This document shows positions 16,894 to 19,693 of a stretch of DNA of 19,693 nt, in pieces. Origin of the DNA: a bacterium (GTDB taxonomy: Bacteria; Auribacterota; Auribacteria; Auribacterales; Auribacteraceae); contig JAGGZS010000090.1 in NCBI GenBank assembly GCA_021161885.1, positions 1-19,693 on the forward strand, written 5' to 3'. How positions within the stretch are numbered: the first letter of the stretch is position 1; the number at the start of each line of letters is the position of its first letter. The notes under the pieces were generated by a model. It had not been told where the DNA came from. It made no database searches and saw only the letters and a program-made list of their open reading frames with translations. The position numbers were made by a program, and so were the translations under genes.

Positions 16894-18216
16894 CTAAGCT
16901 ATGGCATGCTGGCGTGTTTGAGTTTTTTCTTTAGTTGTTTTAGATATCGGCATGGCAAGATAACTATTTGCGATAGCTTCTAATGAAGTAATAAGAATAA
17001 ACAAATGATATATTAAGTCGCAATACGCAAGCGAAACAAACGCCCCGCTCACACAATATCCGATAATCGATATTTCAAACATATTCGCGAAACTGACAAC
17101 CCATTTTAAATTTTTCCGATGCTTGACTTTTTTACGAATTTTAGCGCAAGTGCGTAACGATTTATAAATCAATAGAAGAAAAAGAGAGAAGGCTATATAA
17201 CCATTATTGGTCAACATTTGAAAATAAGAACTGTGAACTGCCCTTTTTGTACCGTAATACCCTCTTGTCTCATCATATAAGTCGTACGCGTACGGATAAC
17301 ATCCCATTCCTACCCCTGTATAAGGATGGTCGTTCGCCATTTGAACAGCTATTTTCCAGAAATAAAGCCGGCTTGAAGATGAAGTGTCTCTTTCTTCTTC
17401 AGGTGTAGTAATTGTTTTCATACGGTTAATATATTCATCCGGCACAATGAACACGGCAATAATAATGCCGCCTATTAAAATTAAAGGAATTGTAGTAAAT
17501 TTCCTTTTTGATCTCCAGTTAATGACAAGTATCACTACGGCTAATCCAAGAAATCCGCCACGGGAATAAGTAAATATTATTCCCAGAATACTGAGAAAAA
17601 ACAAAATCCGTAAAAATTTTTTAAACAAATTATATTTGGGCTTGGTTATTAAATCATGGATAAAAAATATCATGGGCAGTCCCATAACAAAAATCAAGGC
17701 AAAGGTATTATTGTCTATATAAATACCGCCAGGAGCTCCGGATATTTTTGCACCTGGATGAATTATGCCGTACAGCCCGCATTTTCCGCTATAAAATCCG
17801 ATAGACAATACAATTACTAAAACAACTTTTAAAAGGCGCTCTTTAGAATTTATCATACCGGACATACAAAAACCGAGAATGAGTAATTTCGTAAAAAAAT
17901 CGATCCAGGAAAAAGCTATTCTACTATTAACAGCGTTCATGTAACTAATTAGGAAGGTAAACCAAAGAGCTATCAAAAGAAAATTTATTTTATTTTTTCT
18001 AAATATTTTTTCACCGTTCATTATCGCGCCGAGAATAACGCTTACGGCTAGCAACAATGACGGGCGCATCGCAATGAACCAACCCGCGCCCCAAGCCCAT
18101 TCCTGAGCTCGAATATAAGCGAACCAAATATATATCAATAATCCGTAAAATGGATTGATAAAAGATCCGATAATTCCGGAAAAAGTTAATAAAACAGCAA
18201 TAATCAGCCTTTTCAT
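16894..18216 (-). CDS. O-antigen ligase family protein, exosortase-associated O-glycosylation ligase type
   Basis: This 440-residue, very hydrophobic inner-membrane protein has about ten or more predicted helices. It resembles the Wzy_C/O-antigen ligase group, and within that the O-glycosylation ligases found with exosortase A systems. Supporting landmarks in order are NPFYGLLIYIWFAYIR near 21-36, a GAPGGIYIDNNTFAL segment (160-174), TYSRGG with R219 (216-221), the extracytoplasmic loop with NRMKTI (264-269) and SSSSRLYFWKIA (279-290), HPYTGVGMG (297-305), and AVHSSYFQML (326-335) carrying the conserved His328. Such enzymes transfer or polymerise lipid-linked glycans at the periplasmic face, using Arg and His in the large loop. 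A strong AAAGGAAG lies about eight bases before the ATG. The glycosyltransferase gene lies 182 bases upstream in the same orientation. No exosortase gene is in view. Ligase versus polymerase activity cannot be decided from the sequence. Confidence 0.88.
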   Translation of the reverse strand: MKRLIIAVLLTFSGIIGSFINPFYGLLIYIWFAYIRAQEWAWGAGWFIAMRPSLLLAVSVILGAIMNGEKIFRKNKINFLLIALWFTFLISYMNAVNSRIAFSWIDFFTKLLILGFCMSGMINSKERLLKVVLVIVLSIGFYSGKCGLYGIIHPGAKISGAPGGIYIDNNTFALIFVMGLPMIFFIHDLITKPKYNLFKKFLRILFFLSILGIIFTYSRGGFLGLAVVILVINWRSKRKFTTIPLILIGGIIIAVFIVPDEYINRMKTITTPEEERDTSSSSRLYFWKIAVQMANDHPYTGVGMGCYPYAYDLYDETRGYYGTKRAVHSSYFQMLTNNGYIAFSLFLLLIYKSLRTCAKIRKKVKHRKNLKWVVSFANMFEISIIGYCVSGAFVSLAYCDLIYHLFILITSLEAIANSYLAMPISKTTKEKTQTRQHAIA

Positions 18217-18337
18217 TAAGCGAGACTTCCTTTAAAATAATACGAAATTTTCTTGATATTTGTAATATCGACAACACCGCACTAAAATATTACATATTTC
18301 AAACCGCAAAATTGCTCTAATAAATCTGCTGAGAAAT

Positions 18338-18360
18338 TATTAAGAATTTAAGGCTTAATA
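18338..18360 (-). terminator. AT-rich hairpin downstream of the glycosyltransferase gene
   Basis: A 7-base inverted repeat (TATTAAG and CTTAATA) with a 9-base loop lies about 40 bases past the glycosyltransferase stop on the minus strand. The stem has a single G-C pair and no T-tract follows, so it is at best a weak terminator or processing site. The rest of the 182-base gap (18217-18398) shows nothing clear beyond the ribosome-binding site of the ligase gene. Confidence 0.2.
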
Positions 18361-18398
18361 TACTTTATTTTCTGCTTTGTAAAAAATTAAAAACCTGT

Positions 18399-19559
18399 TT
18401 ATTTCCGGTTGATTTCTAAAAAAACTTGTTTTGCTTTTTTGACATGTACTTCCCAATCAAAATTTTTTCGCACAAATTCTACACTTTTTTCGCCCATTTT
18501 TTTTCTTTTTTGAGAATTTTTCAGGAGTTTACTAACCGCATCTGCTATTAAATCGGGTTGAGTGCAATTCACAACAATCCCTGTTTCACCGGGTATCATT
18601 GTTTCGTAAGTACCGCCGGAATCTCCGGCTATAACCGCCTTGCCGCATGCCTGCGCTTCCACTAATACCATTCCAAATCCTTCAATGTCATCATCACACT
18701 CACGGTTAGCTAATAAAAAAAGGTCGCATTGCTGGTAACAGTCGAGTAAAACATCATCATCAACTTCTTTCATAAACTGTACATATTTATCTAATTTATT
18801 TGTCGAGACTATAGTTTGTAAATAATCCATCTCCATGCCGTTACCCACAATTGCATATAAGACGTCAGGAACCTGTTCTTTTATCTTTTTGAGAGCAAGT
18901 ATTGCGAAATCATGCCCTTTACGTTTCTGAAGGCGTCCTACAGTAAGTATGACAGAACGTTTATTCCAGCCAAGTTTTTGCTTAATATCAATATCATATT
19001 GGGCGGGATAAAAGTACTTAGTATCGACGCCTGGATTAATAATCGATATTTTATTCATTGTTGTATTCTGATAATTGATAAGAAATTTTTCCGTATTCTT
19101 ACTGTTAACGATAATTTGTTTCGCTTCTTTGAAAACTAATTTTGTAAGAAACGTAAATTCTCTGCTATGAAGATATGTTGCCAATTCTTCACCATGAACA
19201 TAGCAAAGATAAGGTATTTTTAAAATTTTCCAGACCATCAAGCACAATAAACCTTCCGGTAAGGATCTGCCACAATGGATAATATCTATTTTTTCTTTCT
19301 TTATTATTTTCCGAAGAGCAAAAAATAATCGTATATAATCTTTTAATCCTTGAATAGATTTTATCCCCCACTTAGACATAGTAAGGTTCAACCGTATAAT
19401 ATTTATATCTTGCTTTGCATCGAATTCAACAGCATTTTCATCATCTCCGGCGACTATTATGTATTCTTCTATAGGCAATCTAGAATATAGTTCATAGAAC
19501 CATCTTCCACTTCCGCCTATTTTAGGCGGAAATATTTCTGACAGAACAAGGGTTTTCAT
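18399..19559 (-). CDS. Glycosyltransferase family 4 protein (GT-B fold)
   Basis: With the ATG at 19559 this is a 386-residue retaining, nucleotide-sugar-dependent glycosyltransferase of the GT4 type, probably cytoplasmic or peripheral to the membrane. The N-terminal acceptor half has SEIFPPKIGGSGRW (7-20), the GG loop typical of the family, and YVHGEEL (120-126). The donor half begins near 200 and shows VGRLQKRKG (207-215) and the E-x7-E element EGFGMVLVEA (293-302), which binds the sugar nucleotide. I chose the internal ATG because the alternative upstream start at 19592 is a TTG. The likely promoter would start transcription downstream of that TTG, and the family conserved region begins right after MKT. 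GAAGAAAAG before the ATG is a purine-rich but weak ribosome-binding site. It lies upstream of the O-antigen ligase gene on the same strand, which suggests surface-glycan assembly. The sugar and acceptor are unknown. Confidence 0.92.
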   Translation of the reverse strand: MKTLVLSEIFPPKIGGSGRWFYELYSRLPIEEYIIVAGDDENAVEFDAKQDINIIRLNLTMSKWGIKSIQGLKDYIRLFFALRKIIKKEKIDIIHCGRSLPEGLLCLMVWKILKIPYLCYVHGEELATYLHSREFTFLTKLVFKEAKQIIVNSKNTEKFLINYQNTTMNKISIINPGVDTKYFYPAQYDIDIKQKLGWNKRSVILTVGRLQKRKGHDFAILALKKIKEQVPDVLYAIVGNGMEMDYLQTIVSTNKLDKYVQFMKEVDDDVLLDCYQQCDLFLLANRECDDDIEGFGMVLVEAQACGKAVIAGDSGGTYETMIPGETGIVVNCTQPDLIADAVSKLLKNSQKRKKMGEKSVEFVRKNFDWEVHVKKAKQVFLEINRK

Positions 19560-19593
19560 TTTTTTCTTTTCTTCATAATGAGGTTGTTGCAAA

Positions 19594-19622
19594 AGTATAG
19601 GGAAAATTTCTAAATTTCTGAA
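19594..19622 (-). promoter_or_regulatory. Candidate promoter for the glycosyltransferase gene
   Basis: Reading the minus strand, TTCAGA (19622-19617, 4/6 match) and TATACT (19599-19594, 5/6 match) are separated by 17 bases. Transcription would start near 19587, about 28 bases before the ATG at 19559 and after the TTG at 19592. The remaining sequence to the window end is AT-rich, with no gene visible. Confidence 0.35.
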
Positions 19623-19693
19623 AAGTTGATTGATTTTTTGAAAATTATGTTTTTAGGGTATATATTTTTGTTCTAAACCGGTTTTTACGCAGA

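Noticed and set aside
19560..19592. An 11-residue N-terminal extension of the glycosyltransferase starting at TTG 19592
   Set aside because: TTG is a weak start, the predicted promoter would begin transcription after it, and the conserved family sequence begins at the ATG at 19559.
1..19693. CRISPR array, tRNA, rRNA, insertion sequence or phage genes
   Set aside because: No regularly spaced direct repeats, cloverleaf-like sequence, transposase or integrase coding sequence, or terminal inverted repeats could be seen.

Overview
The window is AT-rich bacterial DNA with seven protein-coding genes and no RNA genes, CRISPR array or insertion sequence that I can see. Three things suggest an uncultivated, diderm-like bacterium, most likely in the Candidatus Omnitrophota (OP3) or a nearby lineage: a 3117-residue secreted protein built from peptidase-like modules, an exosortase-type O-antigen ligase, and an unusual EF-G. 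The taxonomic guess comes from gene style (giant secreted proteins are a known Omnitrophota trait), not from a marker gene, so it is an inference.

Layout. (1) 50-9403 (+) encodes one giant secreted protein. It has a signal peptide, then a TraB/ChaN/EreA-like N-terminal region, a degenerate JAMM-like segment and an HExxH peptidase-like site (HEWNH). After these comes a duplicated peptidase-like module, one copy degenerate (RQQTH) and one intact (HEKTH). A possible degenerate M48-like segment and an alpha/beta C-terminal region follow. (2) 9462-12933 (+) holds two overlapping genes for a CUT1-type sugar ABC importer. The first fuses the solute-binding protein to a MalF-like permease. The second is a MalG-like permease with an extra, probably periplasmic, beta-rich domain between its first and second membrane segments. 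No ATPase gene is present. (3) 13113-16892 (+) is a likely housekeeping operon: an EF-G-family GTPase, aspartate carbamoyltransferase (pyrB) and the ribosome-assembly GTPase EngB. (4) 16894-19559 (-) holds an exosortase-associated-type O-antigen/O-glycosylation ligase and, upstream of it in transcription, a GT4 glycosyltransferase. These are surface-polysaccharide genes converging on the engB operon with a one-base gap.

How the genes may work together. The ABC genes tether all substrate recognition to the membrane subunits. They lie directly behind the giant secreted protein, which suggests, but does not prove, a shared role in processing and taking up external material. The EF-G/pyrB/engB block serves translation, pyrimidine synthesis and ribosome assembly. 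The minus-strand pair makes or attaches surface glycans. The most unusual content is the giant protein's set of paired active and degenerate peptidase-like modules and the rewired periplasmic parts of the ABC transporter.
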